Virus record (IMG/VR): IMGVR_UViG_3300044712_000855
Span: 1-43,560 of that record
Length of the DNA stretch: 43,560 bases
Direction: 5' to 3' (one strand)
Source of the DNA: a virus
The translations under genes and the position numbers were made by a program. The first letter of the stretch is position 1. The number at the start of each line of letters is the position of its first letter. Below are positions 21,459-29,020 of this stretch, piece by piece. A model generated the notes under the pieces. The model had not been told where the DNA came from, made no database searches, and saw only the letters and a program-made list of their open reading frames with translations.

Positions 21459-21474
21459 ATACCAGGTATATCCA
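21454..21474 (+). promoter_or_regulatory. Early promoter with GTATATCC element
   Basis: TTTAAATA at 21454-21461 preceded by ACGCAAGA, followed by GTATATCCA at 21466-21474. The upstream ACGCAAG is shared with the promoters at 21073 and 28116. Predicted start near 21484 and ATG at 21521. Confidence 0.6.
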
Positions 21475-21520
21475 AAAAGGAGACAGCGACGCAACACAAC
21501 GTCGCGGAGACCGTGACCGA

Positions 21521-21706
21521 ATGACCGAAAACACTGTGATTCTGAACCGCACCGAAAATCCAGATTCTCTGGAGCTATCAACACCTGCTCGCGGGGGAGC
21601 TATAAAAATATACGGAGACTTCTCGAATAAAGAAGAGTTCCAAAAGAAAATAGAAAACGCGATTGAACTCCGCAAGTATGCAGGGACACTCATCGAGGTA
21701 GCATGA
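21521..21706 (+). CDS. Small protein of unknown function
   Basis: A 61-residue protein, MTENTVILNRTENPDSLEL..., with mixed alpha/beta pattern ending in an amphipathic helix (NKEEFQKKIENAIELRKYAG). Start chosen downstream of the promoter. The stop overlaps a 15-codon ORF (ATGATGA at 21703) that runs to 21750 and may be a coupling peptide. Confidence 0.6.
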   Translation: MTENTVILNRTENPDSLELSTPARGGAIKIYGDFSNKEEFQKKIENAIELRKYAGTLIEVA

Positions 21707-21762
21707 TGACGGACCTCGCCGAAGCCAACATCAGACGACCGAATCAGTAGGGGGTGGTATCA

Positions 21763-22044
21763 ATGTCGCTGCGCCAAAGCAAAAAACAAGCAACTCGAGT
21801 GGTACGCAAAACCGACGAGATGTCTGTGGTATCAAAAAACTCACTCGCCTGCATCGGGAGAGCTCGGCCGCAGAGAATCTCGACAGTGAAGCACGATAAG
21901 GCCCACGCCGAGGCGCAGCGACCCTCTCTCCTCAGACGCGCGTGGTGCTTCATCACCACAGGCCACAACCCGCAAGAGTGGACGCACACGAAGATCAGCA
22001 GATGCAAGCGCTGCGGTCTCGAGGGGGGACGTGGATTCGGATGA
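21763..22044 (+). CDS. Small basic protein with CKRCG motif
   Basis: A 93-residue protein with GGGGGTGG upstream of the ATG. Strongly basic N-terminal half, then WCFITTGHNPQEWTHTKISRCKRCG, which could form a metal site from one CxxC with nearby His. ATGA overlap with the next gene. No family recognised. Confidence 0.6.
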   Translation: MSLRQSKKQATRVVRKTDEMSVVSKNSLACIGRARPQRISTVKHDKAHAEAQRPSLLRRAWCFITTGHNPQEWTHTKISRCKRCGLEGGRGFG

Positions 22045-22280
22045 CTGTTAAGCGCAATGACTACACCATCGAACGATGCCTGAACCAAGTGTTCCGGCCA
22101 AAACATCACTTCCCGTTTTTGAACCATGCAGGAAAAGGAAACTGCACGATTTGCAGTTACGACCCAGACAACAATCGCAGATGCACCAGTTACTCACCGA
22201 TCTCCGTGAGACTGTCGAGCTGCGCATCAGAAGACCAAAAGACAGAGGGTGGCGGATGGAAGAGCGACTATACAAGATAA
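22041..22280 (+). CDS. Small Cys-containing protein
   Basis: A 79-residue protein with C35-x2-C38 and C48, preceded by a His-rich stretch (RPKHHFPFLNHAGKGN). Coupled to the previous gene by ATGA and overlaps the next by 25 nt. A degenerate zinc finger is possible. Confidence 0.55.
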   Translation: MTVKRNDYTIERCLNQVFRPKHHFPFLNHAGKGNCTICSYDPDNNRRCTSYSPISVRLSSCASEDQKTEGGGWKSDYTR

Positions 22281-22444
22281 GCGTCAAGACGATCACGGAC
22301 AAGATATACACGTACACCGTACGCGAGTACCGGACGACAGACGACGGCATCTTCATCGAGTTCTACGACGACCACAGCGACGTCACCAGACGCTACCCAG
22401 TCAAGAACTGCCAGATCATAGTGACGGGTGGGGCCGATGAGTGA
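22256..22444 (+). CDS. Small beta-rich protein upstream of helicase
   Basis: A 62-residue protein with GGGTGGCGG upstream: MEERLYKISVKTITDKIYTYTVREY... Alternating pattern predicts a small beta barrel or sandwich. The stop lies within the helicase start region, so it is coupled to helicase synthesis. Possible helicase cofactor; unknown. Confidence 0.6.
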   Translation: MEERLYKISVKTITDKIYTYTVREYRTTDDGIFIEFYDDHSDVTRRYPVKNCQIIVTGGADE

Positions 22445-24554
22445 CGACGTGAACCCGCGAGAGCAGATATTCACGCTCTGCAAGGACCGACTCTACACGC
22501 TACCGATATGGACGACAATAGAACCGAACCTGGCGATATACTGCTCGAACATATCCAACACAGGAAAAGACAAAGACAAAGAATCGATCATCGTAGCACT
22601 CCTCAACATAAAAAAACTCCTCAACGCGAACAACGTAGCGCAAGAGTACGTGCGATTCATCGACGAAGAGATAGAACTGACACAGCAAAGCAGACAGATG
22701 AGCACATACTGTGAGAAGGACGATTATATCGACGACGCGACGATCAAGCGTCACATTCACATCAGCATGACGAACGAAGGAATCATCGGCATCCCCGGGA
22801 AGTGGACGTACGAGCAGTGCCGCAAGCTCACGAACGGAGTCTACAGGAACACCGGACTCGTCAAGTTCTTCATCAGCAAAGAGCAGACGATCAAAGGACG
22901 CATCGTCGCGGAGTTCTTCTCGACAATGCAAGAAATACCTGTATGCGCAGTCCTGCGGCCAAAGAAAGAGGACCAAGCACACATCAACGTCATCTCACTC
23001 TTCGGAGAGACAATCGACGCGAAGAAATTCCACAAGCTACGAGAGATCACTGCTTCAATGTACGTCTACCGCTTCCTGCGCAGCAACGGCGCAGAGTACG
23101 TGCTCCTATCAACGTCGAAACTCGACATCGGAGAGTACGAGATCGACGGGACAGTCACAACGAAGAACGACAACAAGAGTCTCACGGACAGCGCGAAGAT
23201 GCTCACGAAGATGCCGTTCCTCTTCTGCAACGAAGCGCGGTCGATCATCACGAAGTTCCACACAGTGCAAGAGTACGCCGAACACGTTAAGCTCCTAAAT
23301 CTCTCGAAGGACAACCTTTTCAACTTCCCGTTCACGTTCACCACCGTATCAGATGGTGTCGAGCGGCAGCACGTCCAGCGCCACCCGTCATGGTTCAAGT
23401 GGCTCATGTGGTCGTGGCTCACGCACAAAGAGAAGGGCGACAGCAGCAAGTACCCGTTGCACATCGTCATCGTGGCGCCAGCGAACAGCGGCAAGACGCT
23501 CCTATCGAACGGCCTGCACCACCGCACGCTCGAGCACCAACCCGTCTTCACCGGCTCCGGCAGCACCGTCAAGGAGATCGTGCCGTCCTTCCACGCGACG
23601 CCACCGAAGGCAGGATACTTCGCGCTCTCGCATCGCTTTGCGTTCTTCGACGAGTTTTTCCGCTGTGTGCAGAACGTGTCGGACGACGACCGACGATCAG
23701 AAGCGCTCGCACGCATGAATGACCTGCTCGAGCACCAGAAGAGAACGTACGGCAGCGGCAAAGGGAACATCACTGTGCAGGGCACTGCGAGGGCGCTGAT
23801 GACGAACAACCCCCCGCGTGGAGTGCGCAGCATGGAGGACTTGCTATCGACGTTCGACCAGAGCTTCCTGTCGCGCAGCCTCATCTACTTCCAAGACGAC
23901 AAAAACGAGCACTTCCGCATGGTGCGCGAATCATCCATCACTGACTGCGAGACGTACGAGGACTGCATAACGTCGGAAGAGTTCGTCGGTCTCCTCGACT
24001 TCTTCCACAGCTTCCACGCGAAGTACGACTTGCAGCGCGTGCACGAGATTTACAAGCGCTCGATCCCTCTGCTCACGTCGACGCAGCTCGGCCACTACGA
24101 AGCGCGACACCGCCACCACATCGAGTGCCTCATCGACGGACTCATCAAGACGCGAGCGATCATGTCGTGCAGCGCAGACTTCACTGCTGCCGAGGAAGAC
24201 TACGATCGCCTCGAGACGGTGTGGGTGCATATCATCAAGAGCTGGGTGCGCAGCGAGCAAGTCAAGAGCGTCCCGCTCCGCTTCCGGATCAAGTACTTAC
24301 CAGAGATGTGTCAGTGGGTCTACAAACTCATCAAGGACAACACGACAGATGACCACCCGACGATAGATAGATCGACGCTCACGGAGCTCGCGCTCAAGGG
24401 GCTCGACCGCTCGAGCTTCTATGCGTCATTCACCATCCTGCGAGAGAACAAACTCGTCGACGACACGGACGGAATACGATTGTACTTCCGAGTCGTAGGG
24501 TACACGCACGAGGAAGAAGTGCGAAAACTGCCGTCGATCGTGATGGAGGAGTGA
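22437..24554 (+). CDS. MCM-like AAA+ replicative helicase
   Basis: A 705-residue protein. The N-terminal 330 residues show no recognised domain. An AAA+ module follows: Walker A VAPANSGKTLL (about 345-355), Walker B FAFFDEFFR (about 401-409), LLEHQKRTYGSGKGNITVQGTARALMTNNPP (about 430-460) matching the MCM helix-2/pre-sensor region and sensor 1 Asn, and SFLSRSLIYF with a candidate arginine finger (about 478). The C-terminus (about 640-705) looks like a winged helix, as in archaeal MCMs. Viral MCM-like helicases are known in archaeal viruses. Its N-terminus differs from cellular MCM and lacks an obvious zinc finger. Works with the primase 2 kb downstream. Alternative: an SF3-type helicase. Confidence 0.7.
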   Translation: MSDDVNPREQIFTLCKDRLYTLPIWTTIEPNLAIYCSNISNTGKDKDKESIIVALLNIKKLLNANNVAQEYVRFIDEEIELTQQSRQMSTYCEKDDYIDDATIKRHIHISMTNEGIIGIPGKWTYEQCRKLTNGVYRNTGLVKFFISKEQTIKGRIVAEFFSTMQEIPVCAVLRPKKEDQAHINVISLFGETIDAKKFHKLREITASMYVYRFLRSNGAEYVLLSTSKLDIGEYEIDGTVTTKNDNKSLTDSAKMLTKMPFLFCNEARSIITKFHTVQEYAEHVKLLNLSKDNLFNFPFTFTTVSDGVERQHVQRHPSWFKWLMWSWLTHKEKGDSSKYPLHIVIVAPANSGKTLLSNGLHHRTLEHQPVFTGSGSTVKEIVPSFHATPPKAGYFALSHRFAFFDEFFRCVQNVSDDDRRSEALARMNDLLEHQKRTYGSGKGNITVQGTARALMTNNPPRGVRSMEDLLSTFDQSFLSRSLIYFQDDKNEHFRMVRESSITDCETYEDCITSEEFVGLLDFFHSFHAKYDLQRVHEIYKRSIPLLTSTQLGHYEARHRHHIECLIDGLIKTRAIMSCSADFTAAEEDYDRLETVWVHIIKSWVRSEQVKSVPLRFRIKYLPEMCQWVYKLIKDNTTDDHPTIDRSTLTELALKGLDRSSFYASFTILRENKLVDDTDGIRLYFRVVGYTHEEEVRKLPSIVMEE

Positions 24555-24559
24555 TTGCT

Positions 24560-24667
24560 GTGCAAATACACATCCGTTGGCAGAACATAATCGTCACCGC
24601 TACGTTTGTTGCAGTCATAATTATTGCGTGGAGACTTGCGCACTGTTCGTTGGGGGTGGGATTTTGA
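24560..24667 (+). CDS. Micro membrane protein
   Basis: A 35-residue ORF from GTG 24560 directly after the helicase stop. It has one hydrophobic helix (NIIVTATFVAVIIIAW) between polar ends. The stop overlaps the TTG start of the next gene. Short, so evidence is limited to coupling and the clear helix. Confidence 0.5.
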   Translation: MQIHIRWQNIIVTATFVAVIIIAWRLAHCSLGVGF

Positions 24668-24891
24668 ATCAAACATCGAAGCTATTATCTGATACTGAAC
24701 GAGAGCAACGCAGGAAGGTCTTTGAACGCTTCGTATGTCCCAAGTGCGGACAGCGCGTTGAGGTGTGGAGCTGGAAGAATGACTATTCGGAAATGGGTGG
24801 TATCTGTCGGCGATGCTTGAGCAACGTGGATTTGAAAGTCACACCAATGCAGCAAGACGAAATTAAGGAGTTAGCGAGGGAGGGAATATGA
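24664..24891 (+). CDS. Zinc-ribbon protein, TTG start
   Basis: A 75-residue protein from TTG 24664 with GGGGGTGGGA upstream; the same ribosome-binding site type as the gene at 21763. C25-x2-C28 (FVCPKCGQRVEVW) and C48-x2-C51 (GICRRC) form a classical zinc ribbon. ATGA overlap with the next gene. The AT-rich composition of this block starts here. Confidence 0.65.
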   Translation: MNQTSKLLSDTEREQRRKVFERFVCPKCGQRVEVWSWKNDYSEMGGICRRCLSNVDLKVTPMQQDEIKELAREGI

Positions 24892-25007
24892 AGTGCTACT
24901 TCTGTTCTGAAAAGGCAGTATATCATTACAGCCCTTTACGGAGCACCAAGTATCTACATCTATGCGACTTCCATGTCGAAAGTATAAAAAAAAGAGGTGC
25001 TCAATGA
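24888..25007 (+). CDS. Zinc-finger microprotein
   Basis: A 39-residue protein with C3-x2-C6 and C26-x2-H29, a compact treble-clef-like or ribbon zinc site. ATGA overlaps at both ends. Confidence 0.6.
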   Translation: MKCYFCSEKAVYHYSPLRSTKYLHLCDFHVESIKKRGAQ

Positions 25008-25273
25008 ATAACAAGTGGATTTTACTTTTCGGAATCGTTGGTCTGCTATTGACTGGTTGTACAAGAACCGCTATAATTGTTGCTCAAGCACCTGCCGCAT
25101 CAGCATTAGAACAGGCACCTGATAATGTGACAATAGATGATTGTGGTGTATTCGCAACGAACCTGTGTGATAATGGCGGGTGCGCGATGTGTAAAGGAAA
25201 ATTGGTCCATGCTCGTTCCCTGCTCTATGTCCTTGAGCAATGCAACAAGACCTATGATGAGGCGTGTCAATGA
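25004..25273 (+). CDS. Small secreted/lipoprotein-like protein
   Basis: An 89-residue protein with AGAGGTGCTC upstream. Signal peptide at residues 1-18 ending in a lipobox-like LLTGC (Cys18). The mature part contains six or more Cys (DDCGVFATNLCDNGGCAMCKG...LEQC...EACQ), so it is either disulfide-bonded outside the cell or metal binding. One N-glycosylation sequon (NVT). Possibly a surface-exposed exclusion factor; unproven. Confidence 0.65.
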   Translation: MNNKWILLFGIVGLLLTGCTRTAIIVAQAPAASALEQAPDNVTIDDCGVFATNLCDNGGCAMCKGKLVHARSLLYVLEQCNKTYDEACQ

Positions 25274-25554
25274 AGCCAATGAACGTCTGGAAAATCATCG
25301 CTGTGGTGGCAGTTCTGTTCGGAGTAGGCGTCTGCGTTGGTGCATGGGGGCAGCACATCTACCAAGAGCAGCACAATCGCGTATGCTACAAAGAGAACCT
25401 TGCAGGGTTATTGTGGGTTGATTGCGCAGCGTTCAAGTATGGTGCAAATACTACCATCATCACACAGGAGACGGCAAACTACTGCGCGAAGCACATAGAG
25501 CGATTCATGGAAGACTACGAGAACGTGAGCCTAACGATCAAGGTGACGACATGA
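25270..25554 (+). CDS. Membrane-anchored small extracellular protein
   Basis: A 94-residue protein, start at ATG 25270 overlapping the previous stop. Hydrophobic anchor IIAVVAVLFGVGVCVGAWG (about 8-26), then an extracellular part with three Cys (VCYKENL, VDCAAF, NYCAKH) and two sequons (NTT, NVS). It pairs with the preceding lipoprotein-like gene. Confidence 0.65.
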   Translation: MKPMNVWKIIAVVAVLFGVGVCVGAWGQHIYQEQHNRVCYKENLAGLLWVDCAAFKYGANTTIITQETANYCAKHIERFMEDYENVSLTIKVTT

Positions 25555-25643
25555 CAACCAAGGCAAAGTTCAGCGTTCACGGAGGCGACGATTTCGAACC
25601 CACTATCTCAATCGACTTGGAGGACTGGCTCAATGACAAATGA
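25551..25643 (+). CDS. 30-residue ORF in coupled chain
   Basis: MTTKAKFSVHGGDDFEPTI... acidic end. Its ATG overlaps the previous stop and its end overlaps the next start. Too short to classify; supported by the gapless chain. Confidence 0.45.
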   Translation: MTTKAKFSVHGGDDFEPTISIDLEDWLNDK

Positions 25644-25761
25644 GAAAAACATCTTATGTCCGAAGTGCACCCGACCAATGAGAAAGAAGGCTTGGCACAG
25701 TCACGATATACTGTACTGTGACCCTTGCGACTACAAATGTGGTGTTCCTGATGACTACTAA
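25633..25761 (+). CDS. Zinc-ribbon microprotein
   Basis: A 42-residue protein with C9-x2-C12 and C29-x2-C32 (plus C36): ILCPKCTRPM...YCDPCDYKC. A classical zinc ribbon. Overlaps neighbours on both sides. Confidence 0.65.
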   Translation: MTNEKNILCPKCTRPMRKKAWHSHDILYCDPCDYKCGVPDDY

Positions 25762-25882
25762 ATCCAAGTCATTAATCGACTGCTGGAACTGCAAGCACCA
25801 GTACTCACTAACAAGATTTGACACTTGCCCTTTCTGTGGCAACCTACCAACAATACAAAAGAGGATGAACCATGCCAAGTAG
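25751..25882 (+). CDS. Zinc-ribbon microprotein
   Basis: A 43-residue protein with C11-x2-C14 and C26-x2-C29 (DCWNCKHQYSL...DTCPFCGN), resembling rubredoxin-like zinc ribbons. Overlaps the previous gene by 11 nt and the next by 11 nt. Confidence 0.65.
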   Translation: MTTKSKSLIDCWNCKHQYSLTRFDTCPFCGNLPTIQKRMNHAK

Positions 25883-26039
25883 CAAGTGCTTATTCACATT
25901 TGGAACAGCACCATCCGTACCCTGTCAACTTGAAGCAGGGCACGTTTGCAAACATCATTATGAATGGTCATCCGGTGTTACCGTCGATTGGCCTACACAG
26001 GAAATGCTTGAGGAGGCGATGCGCAATGCTAGAAAGTAA
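25872..26039 (+). CDS. Small Cys/His protein
   Basis: A 55-residue protein. C6, C18, H24, C26, H28 and H29 (PCQLEAGHVCKHHYEW) are arranged like a zinc site often seen in phage small proteins (C-x-L-x-x-GH-x-C-x-x-H). Overlaps both neighbours. Confidence 0.6.
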   Translation: MPSSKCLFTFGTAPSVPCQLEAGHVCKHHYEWSSGVTVDWPTQEMLEEAMRNARK

Positions 26040-26196
26040 GAAGTCATTGTCCTTTAAGCCAATACGTGCGTTTGCAGCATTCTCTCTGTTGGGGGTGCTT
26101 TGCGGCATGGCACAGCCTTGGAATCACTGGTGGTTGCCTTACACAACAGCAATTTGTATGCTTTCGTTCATCATATCCTGCGGGGTGTCAGAATGA
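26026..26196 (+). CDS. Micro membrane protein, two helices
   Basis: A 56-residue protein with hydrophobic segments at about residues 13-32 and 38-53 and a basic N-terminus. Overlaps the previous and next genes (ATGA at 26193). Unknown role. Confidence 0.55.
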   Translation: MLESKKSLSFKPIRAFAAFSLLGVLCGMAQPWNHWWLPYTTAICMLSFIISCGVSE

Positions 26197-26336
26197 AGCC
26201 ATTATTCAAAGCGAACATGGAACTGGAGAATGCTGGAGGAGATCAAATCATCATCAAAGGTAAGAAGCTAAGTTGCCGATGGATCGATAGCTATCTCCTC
26301 GTCTGGAGTCAAGAGGACCATCCATACGACAAGTAA
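26193..26336 (+). CDS. Small protein of unknown function
   Basis: A 47-residue protein, MKPLFKANMELENAGG..., with a beta pattern (QIIIKGKKLSCRWIDSYLLVW). Coupled by ATGA. Last gene of the AT-rich block. Confidence 0.55.
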   Translation: MKPLFKANMELENAGGDQIIIKGKKLSCRWIDSYLLVWSQEDHPYDK

Positions 26337-26356
26337 AAGAATCGGAGTGTGAATCT

Positions 26357-26671
26357 ATGAGAACAAGTTTTTGGTTACGAGTAAACGACAGAGGAAAGGT
26401 GGCGATCAGCAAAGGACCGCCGAAGAAGGATTTGAGCCGCGAGATCGCATTTAAACTGAATCTCCAAATCCCTGACGGCCTCTTTAAGAAACCGCATCTT
26501 GAGGCGACAATGGCGATTCCTGAAACGGCGGTCCAGAAGGACGTCCTGAACGCTCAGGTAACGGAAAGCATCGCTCAGGCCATCAAGAGCAGTACAGGCT
26601 TGGAGATGGTGGTCAAGATCGTGGAACCCGATCTTAAGGATCGCATCTTGGATGAGATGGTCAAACCTTGA
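26357..26671 (+). CDS. Small protein of unknown function before primase
   Basis: A 104-residue protein with GGAGTG upstream. MRTSFWLRVNDRGKVAISKGPP suggests an N-terminal beta hairpin with basic residues. The rest is amphipathic (FKLNLQIPDGLF, ESIAQAIKSSTGLEMVVKIVEP). No family recognised. Confidence 0.65.
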   Translation: MRTSFWLRVNDRGKVAISKGPPKKDLSREIAFKLNLQIPDGLFKKPHLEATMAIPETAVQKDVLNAQVTESIAQAIKSSTGLEMVVKIVEPDLKDRILDEMVKP

Positions 26672-26694
26672 GCCTAAAATGTGGACTCGAACTG

Positions 26695-26741
26695 CTCCTT
26701 TCTTTTTGAACGTACATAACGACCCCTCAAACCACAGGGGT
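26695..26741 (+). terminator. Pyrimidine tract and small hairpin before primase
   Basis: CTCCTTTCTTTTT at 26695-26707, then a 6-bp hairpin ACCCCT/AGGGGT (26722-26727, 26736-26741). The U-tract probably ends the upstream transcript. The hairpin lies 20 nt before the primase ATG and may regulate its translation. Confidence 0.45.
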
Positions 26742-26761
26742 GTGATATTCGAGATGACCAC

Positions 26762-27925
26762 ATGCAACTGATCGCTACACGATACGACGACGAGAAGACA
26801 TGGGACTACCTCATCGGAGACTACCACCACACACGCAGCTTAAGCGTCGACAGACTACAACATATCAGAACACTCCTCGCGCTCAACCACAACGAGCTCA
26901 AGCTCTGCCTCAAAGGAATCGGCACAGACGAGTGGACGAAGTGGCACGACTTTTATGGCTTCCCGCACGACCTGGCGCTTGCGTACGACATCCAGCGAGG
27001 CATCATCGAAAACGAAGTCGTGATCGAGAGCGACTATCCAACGTACGAAGAGAACTCCAATGCTGCACGCATCATCGGCGCGATCATCGAAGGCAAAGGA
27101 TTCATACCGCACTACTACTACAGCGGCAGCAAGAGCATCCACATCCACATCTACTTCGACTGGACGTGCATGCGGAACATCGACGAGTACGTCGCGCATC
27201 AACTCCTCGCGTCACACAGCAGCGCGAACGTCTTCAAGAAGAAGTTCATGGAGTGGCTGCGGACGCTCATGGTCGGCTGCTGGGGCATCAAGGCGCGGCA
27301 GTTCGACGAGCAACTCATCAAGGCGAGCCACCTGATCCGGTGCGAGGGGAGCAAGAACAAACGAGGGTTCAAGACGTTCATCGGGTACACGTACCGTGAC
27401 CTGCCGCCGTTCCCCATCATCTGCTCGCCGCAGACTGGGATTGTCGCGGAGATAGGCGAGCTGCAGCTCTCGCGACCGCCGTGCGTGCAGGAGACGATCG
27501 AGGAGTACCTGCACAGCCTTGACAAGAAGGCGGCGAAACTCAAGGAGAAGCGCAAGGAGCGAGCGCTCGACTTCTTCATGTACGGCCCCGAGGATGGTGG
27601 TGCGGTGAAGGGGTGCTGTCAGTTCATGCTCAGCGACGAGTTCAAGACCGCAGGGGATGGCTTCCAGCGGGCGATGTTCCTCTTGAGCAACGAGCTCAAG
27701 CGTAAGACGCCCGACCAGGCTCCTGCGGTCTTGCTGGATTGGAACGCTCGGATGGGGGAGAAGGTGTCGGAGCTCGACATCATGTACCGTTTGGCGCGGA
27801 GCGGCACGTACGACGTCTCGCACGAGACGATCCACACGTTCCTGCGTCAGCTCGGATTTAAAGATATTGATGGCCTGTGCGAGAAGAAGCAGGCGGAGAT
27901 GAGGACGAATGGCAAGACAAAATGA
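26762..27925 (+). CDS. Archaeo-eukaryotic primase (AEP, PriS-like)
   Basis: A 387-residue protein. AEP motifs: I, VVIESDYPTY with Glu89 and Asp91 as metal ligands; II, SGSKSIHIHIYF (121-132) with the conserved Ser and His; III region, FDEQLIKASHLIRCEGSKNKRGFKT (181-205), like the R-x-P-x-S-x-x-x-K-T-G element of other viral primases. A C-terminal helical domain (about 240-387) follows, probably regulatory. The enzyme makes RNA/DNA primers and some relatives also act as polymerases. As no DNA polymerase is encoded, this protein may have extended activity or recruit the host replisome. Confidence 0.75.
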   Translation: MQLIATRYDDEKTWDYLIGDYHHTRSLSVDRLQHIRTLLALNHNELKLCLKGIGTDEWTKWHDFYGFPHDLALAYDIQRGIIENEVVIESDYPTYEENSNAARIIGAIIEGKGFIPHYYYSGSKSIHIHIYFDWTCMRNIDEYVAHQLLASHSSANVFKKKFMEWLRTLMVGCWGIKARQFDEQLIKASHLIRCEGSKNKRGFKTFIGYTYRDLPPFPIICSPQTGIVAEIGELQLSRPPCVQETIEEYLHSLDKKAAKLKEKRKERALDFFMYGPEDGGAVKGCCQFMLSDEFKTAGDGFQRAMFLLSNELKRKTPDQAPAVLLDWNARMGEKVSELDIMYRLARSGTYDVSHETIHTFLRQLGFKDIDGLCEKKQAEMRTNGKTK

Positions 27926-28091
27926 GAACTTATCGTGTGCGCACTGCGGACAGACTCCATGTGAGGGAGTATCGAAGCACCGAGTCTGCATCTCGTGCGG
28001 AAAGAACCTTGGAGAGTTCCCACCAGGAGTAGCTGGAACTCTCGAGGCGTGTCAGAACGGCGTGTGCAACGTCTACAAGGTGTTCGAGTAG
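27909..28091 (+). CDS. Zinc-ribbon protein overlapping primase end
   Basis: A 60-residue protein starting 17 nt inside the primase 3' end. C10-x2-C13 and C27-x2-C30 form a zinc ribbon (LSCAHCGQTPCEG...VCISCGKNLG). Translation is probably coupled to the primase. It could supply a DNA-contacting zinc module to the primase, as zinc ribbons do in other primases. Confidence 0.65.
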   Translation: MARQNENLSCAHCGQTPCEGVSKHRVCISCGKNLGEFPPGVAGTLEACQNGVCNVYKVFE

Positions 28092-28115
28092 CACAGGCCA
28101 ATCAGCAACGCAAGA

Positions 28116-28147
28116 TATAAATAGTTGCCTCAGAATCAGTATATCCA
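28116..28147 (+). promoter_or_regulatory. Early promoter with GTATATCC element
   Basis: TATAAATA at 28116-28123 preceded by ACGCAAGA; GTATATCCA at 28139-28147, over the predicted start. ATG follows at 28188 after GGGTGGAG. Confidence 0.6.
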
Positions 28148-28187
28148 TACCCAAAACGCGACAGAGCGAAGAGGGTGGAGATGCAGC

Positions 28188-28928
28188 ATGGAAAATGAGT
28201 TTGTCGTACCGACGAGCAACAAAGTAGCGACGTTCACGAAGCCGAAGATCAGGCCAGGATTCTACGCCGCGCAACTCATCGACATCAAGATCAAGGACAA
28301 GGAAGGCAAGTTCTTCGAGAAGGTGAACGTGCAATCACAGACGCGATCGAACTACGCCATCCTTGAGTTCGCCATCTACAAGGCAGTGGAAGACGACTCG
28401 AACCCGGAGAGCTACACTGTCGGAGACCCAGTTGTCGTGAAGATCGACCACGGAACGCAAGAAGTGACGCTGTCGCAGTTCATCAACTGGCGGTACATCA
28501 AGACGGATGCGAAGGGAAACGTCGAGTACCGCAGCGGTATCTCGCCAGGACGTGACGGGAGCGGCAGCATGGCGGCGAAGACCTTCCAGGCGCTCGGCTG
28601 GGCCGGGCCTGATGGCGCAGCTCTCAACATGCAGTCGTTCATCGGCGCGTGGGCCGGAGCGCTCGTGGTCGACTACAAGGACAAGCAGAACGTCGAGTTC
28701 AGCGTGATCCAGAACCTCGTACAGTGGAAGGGACCGACCCCACAGAGCGCCACTGGAACCCCGTCAGCTGTTAAGGAGGACGTTATCTCTCCCGCCCCTA
28801 GTGCTGCTCCGACTGCGTTCACGCAGCGCGTGGAGGCCCTCAAGAAGCAGCTCGATGAGGGTATCATCACGCAGCGAGGCTACGACATCGCTGTCGCGAG
28901 CCTACGCAGCGAGTACGGTGTGAACTGA
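28188..28928 (+). CDS. OB-like single-stranded DNA-binding candidate with SHOCT-like tail
   Basis: A 246-residue protein. Residues about 20-170 are beta-rich with alternating charge (GFYAAQLIDIKIKDKEGKF, AILEFAIYKA, DPVVVKIDHG), like OB-fold single-stranded DNA-binding proteins of phages. Next come a Pro/Ala linker (about 185-212) and a short helical hairpin, RVEALKKQLDEGIITQRGYD, that resembles a SHOCT domain. It has its own promoter, as expected for a product needed in quantity, and follows the primase. Function inferred from pattern and context. Confidence 0.6.
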   Translation: MENEFVVPTSNKVATFTKPKIRPGFYAAQLIDIKIKDKEGKFFEKVNVQSQTRSNYAILEFAIYKAVEDDSNPESYTVGDPVVVKIDHGTQEVTLSQFINWRYIKTDAKGNVEYRSGISPGRDGSGSMAAKTFQALGWAGPDGAALNMQSFIGAWAGALVVDYKDKQNVEFSVIQNLVQWKGPTPQSATGTPSAVKEDVISPAPSAAPTAFTQRVEALKKQLDEGIITQRGYDIAVASLRSEYGVN

Positions 28929-28955
28929 TCGCGGGAATCACCTCTAAAACATCGT

Positions 28956-29018
28956 GGGGCGTCGTCCCGCGACGGTTCGTGGTTGTACCGCTCATTAACG
29001 ACGCCCCGCTCCTCTTCT
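28956..29018 (+). terminator. Terminator hairpin of the early (plus) module
   Basis: GGGGCGTCGT (28956-28965) pairs with ACGACGCCCC (28998-29007), followed by GCTCCTCTTCT. An alternative stem, CGCGGGA (28930-28936) with TCCCGCG (28965-28971), overlaps the left arm. The two stems are mutually exclusive. Confidence 0.55.
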
Positions 29019-29020
29019 AT

